Positions 24,237 through 32,607 of a stretch of 39,401 nt of DNA are shown in pieces. The notes below the pieces were generated by a model. It did not search any database. It saw only the letters and a list, made by a program, of their open reading frames with translations, and was not told the DNA's origin. Each line of letters begins with the position of its first letter. Positions within the stretch are counted from its first letter, which is position 1. This stretch comes from COE1 sp965114465 (GTDB taxonomy: Bacteria; Bacillota; Clostridia; Lachnospirales; Lachnospiraceae). The position numbers were made by a program, and so were the translations under genes. The DNA lies in NCBI GenBank assembly GCA_965114465.1, contig CBCOYO010000012.1, forward strand, positions 1-39,401, given 5' to 3'.

Positions 24237-26776
24237 TTATTTATCCTCCTCATAGTTATCTTCTTCCTAATTTCATAAACGGCTAGCAGCACGATAAATC
24301 CCATTGATATGATAAGTCCCATAAAAAACCCTTCTGGAACATATCTTAATTCTACTTCATAGTTTCCCTGTTCTAATATAATTCCTGTAAATCCTCCAAG
24401 TACCGCTTTCCCTTTTTTTGGTTCTCCTTTTACATAAATTTTCCAGCCTCTATCATATGGAATTGATAAAAATAATAACTGTTCTTTCTCTACATTTACC
24501 TCCAATCTAATATTTGAAGCTGAAAATTGATTTATTGAAACTGAATTCTGTTTACCAAATAGTTCAGAAAACATCCCTCTATCTAATGCATAAAATATTT
24601 TAGTATTTAGTACACATTGCTCATTGTTAATAAGAACCTTTATTGTTATCGTGTCAGCACCATAGGTATTGTTTTCTAAATTCAATATTTTTCCCGTCTG
24701 CCCCATAAAGCCGCTAATACCCATACCATTTAACCATAAAGAAACATCCCCACATTCCCTAGGAAAATATGTATATAATATATAACTTTGTGATTTCTTA
24801 ATCGTTAATTCTATTGTTGCTTCGTCTGCTTGATTTATCTTTCTGTAGATAATATTTCCATCTTCCAAGATTTCTGTCTGTAAATTTGATATTTTAATTT
24901 CTGTCGGTTCAACTGGATAAAAAATATTTTCTGATATATGAAACATTTTCTTTACTACTTCATTTTGAACTTCAAACGGATTTTCCATATTGTTTATATT
25001 CATGTGTTCCAAGTCTTTATCCACCAAAGTTCCAAGTCCAAATGCATATGGATTTTGAAATATTTTTTTACCATACATCTCATCTAAATAATTATAATCC
25101 GTATAATATCCCCATTGACCGCATAGATACTTTATTCCCAGTAATGCATCCGTTACCAATGTACTTCCTTCATATCGAATTAATTTATCTGTTGAACTTA
25201 TCCCAAATCTTCCAAGCATATTATGAAATGCTTTATTATAAGAAGATGCAAATATTGATATTCCTTTCCCTCCTGCTGCCAATAAATCATTTTCACGTCT
25301 GTAGTAATCCTTTTCCATTCGGTAAAACCCTGAATCTATATGTTCTATATAAGATACAATTTCTTTATTTTGCCGCAAAGTTTCATTGTAATATTTACAA
25401 TTTTCTGTTGGTTCTGCACCAAACATTTCTTTCGTTACCACATTTGCATTAATGCAAAGTTCTGCAATTACAATAGTCAATATAATACACTTGCACTTCC
25501 GATTATCACCAAAGAAAAATTTCCCTAATACAGAATATCCAACAATAAAAAGATAATTAGCCAAAATAACATAACCGTTTAAATCATTATATATTTTCAT
25601 GCAAAAGTATAAAATAACTGCTGTTATAATTCCGCCGATAATAATATCTTTTTGTTCTATGACTTTAATTTTATCCAAAGCCTTATATATCAAAGTCAAT
25701 AAAAAGAAAATAATAATAAATGAAAAGCGAACTTCAAACCAATCTGGATTATCAAACATATGCCATGCAAAATAAATAGGCGCAATTTCAATTGATAATA
25801 ACAATATTAAAAGTATTATAGTATCAATAATTTTTTCTCTTTTTACAGTTTCTTTACTTTTAAAATACACAAAAAGTAAAATTATTGAAAAAATACCACA
25901 GTATAACATAGGTCTTCCATTTGGCAAATATGTATCAAAATTGCCAAGATAAAAAGAATACATTATATCTGTAAAAATACACCTTAAATACAGTTTAAGG
26001 CTTACAAATCCTCCTGAATTAGTTGTTAAAGAAATGGCAATTGGTATTAAAAATACTGCTGATATGCCAGCCGCCATTATACCATTTAATATTACCTTTA
26101 TTAATTTTTGGCATATAATCTTTACTTCTTTTACTTCATTCAGGACAATTCCTATGGAATATAAAAATAAAAAAATTGAAATCATATATCCCAAGTAAAA
26201 GCTAGACCAAAAAGTAAATGCCAACACGATCACAAATCTTATATCAATTAAATTTGTACGTTTTAACATTTTTTCTGTATACATTATTACAATAGGTAAT
26301 AATGCAATGGCATCGAACCACATAATATGCTGAATAAAACATACCATATATGCAGATAACGAATAAGCAGCCGCAATCCCAACCATCATTACATTGTCTT
26401 TTTCGTAATGATATGATAAATAAATATATATGCTTATCCCTGCCAGTCCTATTCGTACCAACTGCAGCAATAATACCGTTTCCTGAAATAAGTTATCTGG
26501 CAAAATAAACACACAAATATTTAGTACACTAGAAAGATTGCCAAATATTAATGGAAGAAAATTAATACCGCCTCCCATATTCCAATTATATATAATGCCA
26601 TCTCCTGACAAAATTTTGTTTTTTAATCCCATTAGGACATCTGCATAAATATTACTTAAATCAGAAAAAAATATGCTTTTTTCACCAGTAACAAATATTC
26701 CTTGAAAACAATAAACTTGCATTAATACAATAATAGGAATTATAAATGTTAATATAATATTTCGTTTTCTTTTCAC
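24233..26776 (-). CDS. YfhO-family polytopic membrane protein
   Basis: 847 aa. There are twelve or more hydrophobic helices in the first ~450 residues, then a large outer domain and a last helix near 820 (GLIISMGFIVLLAVYEI). The start of the protein has the family pattern FFSDLSNIYADVLMGL followed by YNWNMGGGINFLPL. The C-terminal domain ends with LSIPYDRGWKIYVKGEPKK, then VLGGFTGIILEQGNYEVEL, typical of YfhO. Characterised members add sugars to teichoic acids from lipid-linked donors, so a glycosylation role outside the cell is likely. The start is GTG 26776 with AGGTGAG upstream. It is visibly AT-rich. Confidence 0.88.
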   Translation of the reverse strand: MKRKRNIILTFIIPIIVLMQVYCFQGIFVTGEKSIFFSDLSNIYADVLMGLKNKILSGDGIIYNWNMGGGINFLPLIFGNLSSVLNICVFILPDNLFQETVLLLQLVRIGLAGISIYIYLSYHYEKDNVMMVGIAAAYSLSAYMVCFIQHIMWFDAIALLPIVIMYTEKMLKRTNLIDIRFVIVLAFTFWSSFYLGYMISIFLFLYSIGIVLNEVKEVKIICQKLIKVILNGIMAAGISAVFLIPIAISLTTNSGGFVSLKLYLRCIFTDIMYSFYLGNFDTYLPNGRPMLYCGIFSIILLFVYFKSKETVKREKIIDTIILLILLLSIEIAPIYFAWHMFDNPDWFEVRFSFIIIFFLLTLIYKALDKIKVIEQKDIIIGGIITAVILYFCMKIYNDLNGYVILANYLFIVGYSVLGKFFFGDNRKCKCIILTIVIAELCINANVVTKEMFGAEPTENCKYYNETLRQNKEIVSYIEHIDSGFYRMEKDYYRRENDLLAAGGKGISIFASSYNKAFHNMLGRFGISSTDKLIRYEGSTLVTDALLGIKYLCGQWGYYTDYNYLDEMYGKKIFQNPYAFGLGTLVDKDLEHMNINNMENPFEVQNEVVKKMFHISENIFYPVEPTEIKISNLQTEILEDGNIIYRKINQADEATIELTIKKSQSYILYTYFPRECGDVSLWLNGMGISGFMGQTGKILNLENNTYGADTITIKVLINNEQCVLNTKIFYALDRGMFSELFGKQNSVSINQFSASNIRLEVNVEKEQLLFLSIPYDRGWKIYVKGEPKKGKAVLGGFTGIILEQGNYEVELRYVPEGFFMGLIISMGFIVLLAVYEIRKKITMRRINK

Positions 26777-26813
26777 TTGTTCTCACCTATTAAGCTGCCC
26801 TTTTGCCATTTTC

Positions 26814-28625
26814 TCACAACCCTAAATACTCTCTCCAAAACGCCAAAGTTCTCAACTGCATCCCTTCCGTGCGATACTTCTTCTGCACTCCCTTTAATCG
26901 TATACAAACCACCAGCATCATCCCAATCGTCCGCAGCACATACTTCACCGAAGTCCACCGATCCCGTTGCGTGATAAACGCTTTCTTCCCTGCCGCATCA
27001 TAATGCATCACACGCTTTTTTCGGTAAAACTGCACAGTTTTGGGGGCTGCCATTTGGACAATGCCTTCTCCTTTTGCCTTTAAAAACAATCCATTAAACG
27101 TTAGATTCCGCTTTATTTTTGATTCCGTCGTATGCTGCATTGTAAAACTTTTGCAATATTCCGGATAGTTAAACCGCATATCCAGCTTGTCAAGGCTTTC
27201 TCCTTTATATCCCGCTGCCATTACCTGCTGATGCAGTGCTTCGCCGTCCTGCTGCATTAACCATTCTGGTCCTTTTAGGAAGTCTTTTATCCCCTGAAAA
27301 TACAAATCTACATTTTTGTATCGGTAAAACATAATTTCTTGTATACAATGTTTGAATAACATACGATTTAACTGTTTTACGCCATACTCTGGATAGTGAA
27401 ACGCATTGTCAATTAAAAGGTTGCGGATAATATAGTATTCCAAATAGGACGAATATTTGTTTTCAAACGGTTCATGCCATACACAGATGCCATTCATTAA
27501 TATCAGGTGTTTCATATTGCGCAAACCATACTCCAAATCGTCCCCACGGATAAAAATTGGCAGCGGAAGATTATCCGGCGTAACAATTTCTACCGGAAAG
27601 CAGCAATACCACCATGCGTTATACTCTGAAAATTCTTCTGTTTCATTGTACAGACACGCTTCGCACTGTCTTAAATCCAAGTTCATTTTAAGCGGGTCGA
27701 GATAGCCTGCGTCCCACACTGCACCAGATTCCACTTGAATATACTGCCTGTCCAGCCGCAGCATTGCACCGCCGATAAAAGCGTCTATATAGGTGTCTTT
27801 TAGCAGCGTTAATAGGGTGTAAGTCTTAACCAGCGCTTCCGGCTCAATTACAATATCATCATCCATTAACAGCACATGAGTAATATGGAATGTATTATTG
27901 TTTTCCATAATCTCAATTAAGTCCCTTGTAAATCCGCCTGCACCGCCCACGTTGTGGTTAGGGTAAATATGTATTTCCGGTGTCAGCAGTTCCCCAGACT
28001 CCAATGTTCTGCCGTTATCCGCTATAAAGACCTCCATATGGCGATACAGAGGCGACGCTTTATTTTCCAATATAGACTCTTTTAGGATTTTTAGATTTTT
28101 TTTGACAAATTCCTCTCGGCGGAATGTGCAGATTCCAATTCCGATTTTAATATCCCGCAGCGCTTGCTTGGGAACGCTGCTGCAATAAGCGCCGCCGTAA
28201 AATATACTGTCGTCGCTTAATGCTTCCAAGCCAAAAGTATACATTCCCCGTGCATTACCATCTGCGAATGAGAATTCACAAGTTTTACGGGTATCCGTTT
28301 CGATTGTTGCAGCACAGATAATTTTTTCAAACACTTCATTGTGCACTTTCTCTTTATTGAGCAGTATCACTTTAAATTTTCCCGACAATTCCAGTTTTAA
28401 AGTTAAATTGTCAAGAATTGTATACTTTTTCCATTTTTCAATGGAAAATCCATTAAAATATGTATCAAACCAAACTTTTTCGCCTGTGCGGAATAAGATT
28501 GTCTGCTTTTCGTTATCATAAAACAGCATCTGATTGCTGCCAAAACCAGATTTTTCCAGCCGAAAGTACATTTCCCTATCCGTACACCGCCCTACCTGCG
28601 GAAACAGTATTTTCTGTATTTCCAT
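26814..28625 (-). CDS. GlfT2-like GT2 glycosyltransferase (probable galactofuranosyltransferase)
   Basis: 603 aa. An N-terminal beta-rich region precedes the GT-A core: KIGIGICTFRREEFVKKN, DNGRTLESGE, NHNVGGAGGFTRDL and the metal motif LLMDDDIVIEPEALV. The acceptor region has FIRGDDLEYGLR and WHEPFENKYS. This layout matches GlfT2-type enzymes, which extend galactofuranan using UDP-Galf. The glf mutase that supplies UDP-Galf is not in the window. The start is ATG 28625 (MEIQKILFPQVGRC), seated after GGAGGATTAAG; a longer frame upstream overlaps wzt and is rejected. It lies 16 bases after wzt. Confidence 0.88.
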   Translation of the reverse strand: MEIQKILFPQVGRCTDREMYFRLEKSGFGSNQMLFYDNEKQTILFRTGEKVWFDTYFNGFSIEKWKKYTILDNLTLKLELSGKFKVILLNKEKVHNEVFEKIICAATIETDTRKTCEFSFADGNARGMYTFGLEALSDDSIFYGGAYCSSVPKQALRDIKIGIGICTFRREEFVKKNLKILKESILENKASPLYRHMEVFIADNGRTLESGELLTPEIHIYPNHNVGGAGGFTRDLIEIMENNNTFHITHVLLMDDDIVIEPEALVKTYTLLTLLKDTYIDAFIGGAMLRLDRQYIQVESGAVWDAGYLDPLKMNLDLRQCEACLYNETEEFSEYNAWWYCCFPVEIVTPDNLPLPIFIRGDDLEYGLRNMKHLILMNGICVWHEPFENKYSSYLEYYIIRNLLIDNAFHYPEYGVKQLNRMLFKHCIQEIMFYRYKNVDLYFQGIKDFLKGPEWLMQQDGEALHQQVMAAGYKGESLDKLDMRFNYPEYCKSFTMQHTTESKIKRNLTFNGLFLKAKGEGIVQMAAPKTVQFYRKKRVMHYDAAGKKAFITQRDRWTSVKYVLRTIGMMLVVCIRLKGVQKKYRTEGMQLRTLAFWREYLGL

Positions 28626-28641
28626 CTTAATCCTCCGTTTT

Positions 28642-29898
28642 TCACATTCTCCATTGATGCGCAAATGTACATGGCCCAAACTCATCATGCGCATAATCCC
28701 GCACAGTTATCTGCATAATATTTCTTACATTGTCATAGAGTTCTCCTGCTGCTCCATTAATACCGACATCCAGATAGTACTTCCCCGGCAGCAGCATTAA
28801 CGCATCAATTACAAGCGATACCTCGCCGCACTCCTGCAAAATCGGCAGTTCATCGCCTGCCTTGGCAAAGCAGCAGCCATAACAATACTGCCAATTGTCT
28901 TTTACAAAATCCATATTAAAATTAACACGCGGGTGTACTAAGTTACTTTTATACGCCATTTTCAAAATTACTTTATCACCCGTATCAAAATTTTGGCACT
29001 CTTGATTTTGTTTGTTAAACAGCCGAATATTCGTAAAATAGACTTCCTGTGTCCCGTCCCTTCTTGCATCTGGATGCACATTTGTGGTAAGCGCTAAAAT
29101 CGAATGCCTACGTTCATCCTGAAACTGCTCACGGCTTTCCTTGTTTAATTTTATCAGCCGTTCATCTTCCATAAAATCAAGATAATGCATTGCCACCGGC
29201 TTGGGCAAACCGTCTTCTTTTATCAAACCGTCTTCAATCCATATCAAGCGGTCGCAAATTCCATACATTTGTTCCATTGAGTGAGATACAATAACAATCG
29301 TCGTACCTTGTTCTTTAATTTCACGCAGCCTTTGAAAGCATTTTTTCTGAAATCCGGCATCCCCAACCGCAAGTATTTCATCAATAAGCAAAACCTCCGC
29401 ATTGACATTGATTGCCACAGCAAATGCAAGCCGCATATACATACCAGAAGAATAAGTCCGCACTGGATTGTCAATAAACTCCTCCAATTCTGAAAAACGG
29501 ATAATTTCTGGCAAACGCATTGTAATCTCCTCTTTTTTTAGCCCAAAAATCGTTGCGTTTATGTAAATATTTTCACGTCCGCTCATATCCGGATGAAACC
29601 CCGCACCCAATTCAATCAGGCTCGACACTCTGCCTTGTACGAAAACCTCTCCGCTGTTTGGTTTTAAAATTCTTGTCAGCATCTTTAAAATCGTACTTTT
29701 TCCGCAGCCGTTTTTTCCGATCAGCCCTACTGCTTGTCCTTTTGGAATCTGAAAGGAAATTCCTCTTAATATCTCTCGAATTTCATATTGATTGCGTTTT
29801 GCAAATATTACACGTTCTTTTAACATAGTTCCTTTATCTGCATACGCTTTAAACTGCTTTGTCACATTGCTGACATTTATTACATACTCCTGTGTCAT
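28642..29898 (-). CDS. wzt: Polysaccharide export ABC transporter ATPase with C-terminal glycan-binding domain (Wzt)
   Basis: 418 aa. The nucleotide-binding domain covers about residues 1-250, with Walker A GLIGKNGCGKST, signature YSSGMYMRLAFA, Walker B VLLIDEILAVGD and the switch His in VIVSHSM. After about 270 comes a beta-sandwich Wzt C-terminal domain (VYFTNIRLFNKQNQECQNFD, then LLPGKYYLDVGINGAAGEL). In O-antigen systems this domain recognises the capped end of the finished chain. Its presence implies the exported polymer carries a defined terminal group. Start ATG 29898 overlaps the wzm stop by one base (TGATG). Confidence 0.95.
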   Translation of the reverse strand: MTQEYVINVSNVTKQFKAYADKGTMLKERVIFAKRNQYEIREILRGISFQIPKGQAVGLIGKNGCGKSTILKMLTRILKPNSGEVFVQGRVSSLIELGAGFHPDMSGRENIYINATIFGLKKEEITMRLPEIIRFSELEEFIDNPVRTYSSGMYMRLAFAVAINVNAEVLLIDEILAVGDAGFQKKCFQRLREIKEQGTTIVIVSHSMEQMYGICDRLIWIEDGLIKEDGLPKPVAMHYLDFMEDERLIKLNKESREQFQDERRHSILALTTNVHPDARRDGTQEVYFTNIRLFNKQNQECQNFDTGDKVILKMAYKSNLVHPRVNFNMDFVKDNWQYCYGCCFAKAGDELPILQECGEVSLVIDALMLLPGKYYLDVGINGAAGELYDNVRNIMQITVRDYAHDEFGPCTFAHQWRM

Positions 29899-30677
29899 CA
29901 CAGCTCCTCCGCAAAATTATCGCTTAATTTCACAAAAACAGCTTCACCAATTATTACCAGCACAATACCGAATAAAAACGCATATAGTAATTCTGATAAA
30001 TCGGGTGCCGTTTTCCAATATAAAATCGTATGATACGCCCCAATTACTGCTGTCATAGGATTGACATGGAAAATCCATAAAATATTTTCCGGAATTATGT
30101 TTATTGGATACATAATCGGGGTAAGATAAATCCATGCCATTAAGAAAACGGTAACAATATGCTCCAAATCCTTGAGGTACACGGTTCCTGCTGCCACCAG
30201 CAGCGAAAATCCCAGTGCCAGCAGATATTCAATGCCCATTACAAGCGGCAGCCATACAAGCGCCGCCATACAAATACCCACACCAGAAACAGCAATTACC
30301 AAAAATACAATAACAAAGCAGAACAGCATATTGATAAAATTGGAGGTTACACAGGCAATTGGCAGAATTTCACGCGGAAAATATATTTTCTTAACCATTT
30401 CACCCTGATAGCGCACACAGCCTGTTCCTTGGCGCAGTGCCATATCAAAAAACAGCCACGGCACCATCCCCGTAATCATATATACATAAAACTGCTCCAA
30501 TTCGCTGCGGATAATAATCGAAAATACAATGGTGTATACAACGATCTGACACAATGGATTGATAAACGTCCATAAAAAACCCAGCACAGAACCTTTGTAC
30601 TTTCCTCTTAAATCCCTCCGCACAAGACTGTTAACCATATCACGATATTCAAAAATTTCTTTTAAGTGTGTTTTCAT
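29898..30677 (-). CDS. wzm: Polysaccharide export ABC transporter permease (Wzm)
   Basis: 259 aa, ABC-2 type permease with six helices. The N-terminal amphipathic segment YRDMVNSLVRRDLRGKYKGSVLGFLWTF is diagnostic of Wzm/TagG proteins (its first and last parts are MVNSLVRRDLRGKYKG and GFLWTF). With Wzt it moves a lipid-linked polymer across the membrane. It is the first gene of the long minus-strand operon, with GGAAAGG before the ATG at 30677 and a strong promoter about 80 bases upstream. TagG-type teichoic acid export is the closest alternative, but the Wzt C-terminal domain favours a polysaccharide. Confidence 0.95.
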   Translation of the reverse strand: MKTHLKEIFEYRDMVNSLVRRDLRGKYKGSVLGFLWTFINPLCQIVVYTIVFSIIIRSELEQFYVYMITGMVPWLFFDMALRQGTGCVRYQGEMVKKIYFPREILPIACVTSNFINMLFCFVIVFLVIAVSGVGICMAALVWLPLVMGIEYLLALGFSLLVAAGTVYLKDLEHIVTVFLMAWIYLTPIMYPINIIPENILWIFHVNPMTAVIGAYHTILYWKTAPDLSELLYAFLFGIVLVIIGEAVFVKLSDNFAEEL

Positions 30678-30759
30678 TGTGCAGCCTTTCCTACATAATC
30701 CTTTTATTATATGGATTTTATTACCTTATTTGATACCAAACCATTATTTTCAGTTCCCT

Positions 30760-30784
30760 ATTATACCGAATATATCGGTATAAT
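30760..30784. promoter_or_regulatory. Operator-like palindrome inside the operon promoter
   Basis: ATTATACCGA (30760-30769) and TCGGTATAAT (30775-30784) are perfect 10-bp inverted repeats around ATATA. They cover the whole -10 box and spacer and touch the -35. A bound protein would block RNA polymerase. The likely binder is the XRE regulator encoded 80 bases away. Confidence 0.7.
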
Positions 30785-30789
30785 GTCAA
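30760..30789 (-). promoter_or_regulatory. Near-consensus promoter of the polysaccharide operon
   Basis: A perfect TTGACA (30789-30784) and a perfect TATAAT (30765-30760) on the minus strand are 18 bases apart, giving a leader of about 75 bases before wzm. Such a strong promoter would need a repressor, and a palindrome fills its spacer. Confidence 0.8.
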
Positions 30790-30796
30790 GATAAAT

Positions 30797-30834
30797 TACC
30801 GATTAAATTAGTAATATTACAAATTTAATCGGTA
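30797..30834. promoter_or_regulatory. Second inverted repeat sharing the ACCGA half-site
   Basis: TACCGATTAAATT (30797-30809) and AATTTAATCGGTA (30822-30834) pair perfectly over 13 bp, with a small palindrome GTAATATTAC in the loop. The ACCGA/TCGGT core is the same as in the promoter palindrome at 30760. It lies just before the XRE gene and may give autoregulation. Confidence 0.65.
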
Positions 30835-30845
30835 TATGCTATACA
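30817..30845 (+). promoter_or_regulatory. Possible promoter of the XRE regulator gene
   Basis: TTACAA (30817-30822), 17 bases and TATACA (30840-30845) on the plus strand overlap the second inverted repeat. The resulting leader would be only about 10 bases, so this is tentative. Confidence 0.3.
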
Positions 30846-30862
30846 AAAAGAGGTATAGCACT

Positions 30863-31174
30863 ATGAATGAAAAGTTTATCCGTGAACGAATTACAGAACT
30901 GCGCATCCAAAAAAACATCTCGGAATATAAAATGAGCCTAGACTTAGGGCACAGCAAAAGCTATATTCAAAGCATTTCCTCTGGCAAAGCACTGCCCTCT
31001 ATGTCTGAGTTTCTCTATATTTGTGAATACTTGGATATAACACCAAAAGAATTTTTTGACGTAAACGATACAGAAACCATTAAGCTGCACCAGCTATTTA
31101 TTTCTGCAAAAGAACTAAATAATGAAGATTTAGATGTTCTTATCTATCTCGCAAACCATTTAAAGAAAAAATAA
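30863..31174 (+). CDS. XRE-family helix-turn-helix transcriptional regulator
   Basis: 103 aa with one helix-turn-helix domain at about 5-65: IRERITELRIQKNISEYKMS, then DLGHSKSYIQSISSGKALPS (recognition helix) and MSEFLYICEYLDITPKEFFD. A short helical tail (LISLANHLKKK-like, actually LIYLANHLKKK) follows. ATG 30863 has AGAGGT eight bases before it; the frame opens nine codons earlier without a site. It is divergent from wzm and shares with it a 186-base region with two ACCGA-type inverted repeats, so it likely represses or switches the polysaccharide operon and itself. Confidence 0.88.
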   Translation: MNEKFIRERITELRIQKNISEYKMSLDLGHSKSYIQSISSGKALPSMSEFLYICEYLDITPKEFFDVNDTETIKLHQLFISAKELNNEDLDVLIYLANHLKKK

Positions 31175-31313
31175 TGTGTACATTCAAGCAGGAGCATGAC
31201 CTTCTTTCCTCTGAGTGCCCGTGTGCAATCGAGTAAGGAAGTTTACTTCCCCTACTTGCGCGCCGCCGATGCGCCACTTTAGCGTCATATTTCCTCTGCA
31301 TCGGCGCGTGCAT
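31175..31313. other. Gene-free stretch with strong secondary structure
   Basis: No credible open frame. AGTA-A-GGAAGT / ACTTCC-CC-TACT forms a hairpin at 31232-31256. CGCGCCGCCGATGC (31259-31272) pairs with GCATCGGCGCG (31298-31308), with a three-base bulge. GC content is well above the surroundings. It could be the 3' end or terminator of the XRE transcript, or an independent small RNA; no T-run follows on the plus strand. Confidence 0.4.
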
Positions 31314-31355
31314 AAAAAAACAGGGAACTTTCCAAATTACACACTTTGTTCCCTG
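31314..31355 (-). terminator. Rho-independent terminator of the DUF3006-type gene
   Basis: CAGGGAAC (31321-31328) pairs with GTTCCCTG (31348-31355). On the minus strand the stem is followed by seven T's. It starts nine bases past the stop codon of the small gene at 31364. Confidence 0.8.
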
Positions 31356-31363
31356 CCCATATA

Positions 31364-31540
31364 CTATATTATGCGGTACTCCATCATCTCATAGAGCAGC
31401 CGCGACCCTTCCACAATTTCCGCGGGAAGCAATGCCCGTGCTACACACTTTAGTTCGGCTTGTGGATCGTCTTCTTTTTGTAGATAAGCGTAGTCACCGT
31501 CGAGCCTTTCCACCGTGTAATAAATCGTATCCATTAACAT
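31364..31540 (-). CDS. Small DUF3006-like protein, 58 aa
   Basis: This is a short gene that is easy to miss. It starts at ATG 31540, eight bases after GGAGG, and stops at 31364 just before a clear terminator. The product begins MLMDTIYYTVERLDGDYAYL, continues with an acidic middle (QKEDDPQAEL), and ends with ALLPAEIVEGSRLLYEMMEY. This fits the short DUF3006 beta-barrel pattern (a Y-x-V-x-R-x-x-G-x-Y strand, then L-P-x-x-x-x-E-G). The function of the family is not known. It is a single-gene unit with its own promoter and palindrome. Confidence 0.75.
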   Translation of the reverse strand: MLMDTIYYTVERLDGDYAYLQKEDDPQAELKCVARALLPAEIVEGSRLLYEMMEYRII

Positions 31541-31572
31541 TTTTCATTCCTCCTAATACAATCTTTTAGAAT

Positions 31573-31599
31573 ATGGTACCTTTGTACCATTCCATTATA
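31573..31599 (-). promoter_or_regulatory. TATAAT -10 box with adjacent 7-bp palindrome, before the DUF3006-type gene
   Basis: On the minus strand TATAAT (31599-31594) is followed four bases later by ATGGTAC-AAAG-GTACCAT (31590-31573), a perfect inverted repeat across the expected transcription start. The -35 is unclear. It could be an operator or the first stem of the leader RNA. Confidence 0.45.
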
Positions 31600-31650
31600 A
31601 CACTATTTTTGCCAAACTAACATTTTTTTGTTAATTTTACATATTTTTCA

Positions 31651-31679
31651 TTGCTTTCGTATAGCATTTGGATTATAGT
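31651..31679 (+). promoter_or_regulatory. Probable promoter of the relQ-like gene
   Basis: TTGCTT (31651-31656), 17 bases and TATAGT (31674-31679) lie about 105 bases before the start codon. They leave a leader long enough for the hairpin at 31734. Confidence 0.5.
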
Positions 31680-31733
31680 AAAGATATAGGAAGTTGATTC
31701 TAAGTTATTCCCAACAGATACTTCCAAACTAAG

Positions 31734-31754
31734 AAATCCGATAACGGATTTTTG
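31734..31754 (+). promoter_or_regulatory. Leader hairpin before the relQ-like gene
   Basis: AAATCCG-ATAA-CGGATTT followed by TTG forms a short stem with a T-tract, 32 bases ahead of the start. An upstream GGAAGT...ACTTCC pair (31689-31725) could form a competing fold. A small attenuator is possible, but the stem is weak. Confidence 0.35.
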
Positions 31755-31785
31755 TAAATAGTAGTAGTAATAAGAGGTAAGGACT

Positions 31786-32526
31786 TTGATCGCAAAAATT
31801 AATGAAATTCAAAATGAGTTAATAAAAGAAATGAAAATGATGTCCGAACCACAACCTCCTGTGGCGTCAGTGAAATTTGTTCCTGCGACAAAAAACGACC
31901 GTGAGCGTATTCCGCAAGAGGAATATGACCAGCTTGTAGAACCATACCGTGAAGCAATGACACGCCTTGAAGTGCGCATGAAGGGCTTAAATGAGGATTA
32001 TCGGAAAAAATATCGGGATTATCCTATTCACAATATCCAAGCCCGCATTAAAAGCCGAAAGAGCATCGAAAAAAAACTCGCCTTCCGCAACCTGCCCGTT
32101 ACTGCATTTGCCGCAAAAGATAACCTGACAGATATTGCCGGCATACGCGTAATCTGCTATTTTATCGAAGATATTTTTAGTATTTTATCACTGGTAAAAA
32201 CGCAGACAGATCTATTGATTTTAAAGGAAAGCGACTACATCCACTATCCCAAGTCAAGTGGATACAAAAGTTATCATATGGTACTTGGCGTACCAGTTTA
32301 TCGTATTGAAGGAATGCAGTATTATCCTGTTGAGATTCAATTTCGTACTCTTTCAATGGACTTTTGGGCTAGTATGGAGCACCGTATTTGTTATAAAAGC
32401 GAAACCCCAGAGGAAACTGCCAGCGATTTTAAGAAATATTCTGCGGAACTGTCCGAAATGGAACGCCGTATGAAACATTTACTTGACGAAATCCGACGCA
32501 ACAACCCGCAGGAACCAATGCAATAA
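31786..32526 (+). CDS. relQ: Small alarmone synthetase, RelQ-type (p)ppGpp synthetase
   Basis: 246 aa containing only the synthetase domain, without the hydrolase, TGS or ACT parts of long Rel proteins. It would make (p)ppGpp from ATP and GDP/GTP in the cytosol. Motifs in order are IQARIKSRKSIEKKL (ATP-binding basic residues), LTDIAGIRVICYFIEDI, SDYIHYPKSSGYKSYHMV (substrate loop, usually GYRSLH or similar) and PVEIQFRTLSMDFWASMEH with the catalytic Glu in EIQFRT. The N-terminal ~75 residues before the core are longer than usual. Translation most likely begins at TTG 31786, as AAGAGG sits eight bases before it; this weak start would keep expression low. Confidence 0.9.
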   Translation: MIAKINEIQNELIKEMKMMSEPQPPVASVKFVPATKNDRERIPQEEYDQLVEPYREAMTRLEVRMKGLNEDYRKKYRDYPIHNIQARIKSRKSIEKKLAFRNLPVTAFAAKDNLTDIAGIRVICYFIEDIFSILSLVKTQTDLLILKESDYIHYPKSSGYKSYHMVLGVPVYRIEGMQYYPVEIQFRTLSMDFWASMEHRICYKSETPEETASDFKKYSAELSEMERRMKHLLDEIRRNNPQEPMQ

Positions 32527-32584
32527 ACCATTTATATTATAATATTTATATGAAAAATTGCATAAAAATCAAACAAAAGTTGCC

Positions 32585-32607
32585 AAGGAACATTAACCCT
32601 GTTCCTT
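32585..32607. terminator. Weak bidirectional terminator between relQ-like and DUF1934 genes
   Basis: AAGGAAC / GTTCCTT with a 9-base loop and T-rich flanks on both strands. The stop codon of the minus-strand DUF1934 gene lies in its loop. Confidence 0.5.

Noticed and set aside
25042..25452. 136-codon plus-strand frame opposite the YfhO gene
   Set aside because: Antisense shadow within AT-rich coding sequence.
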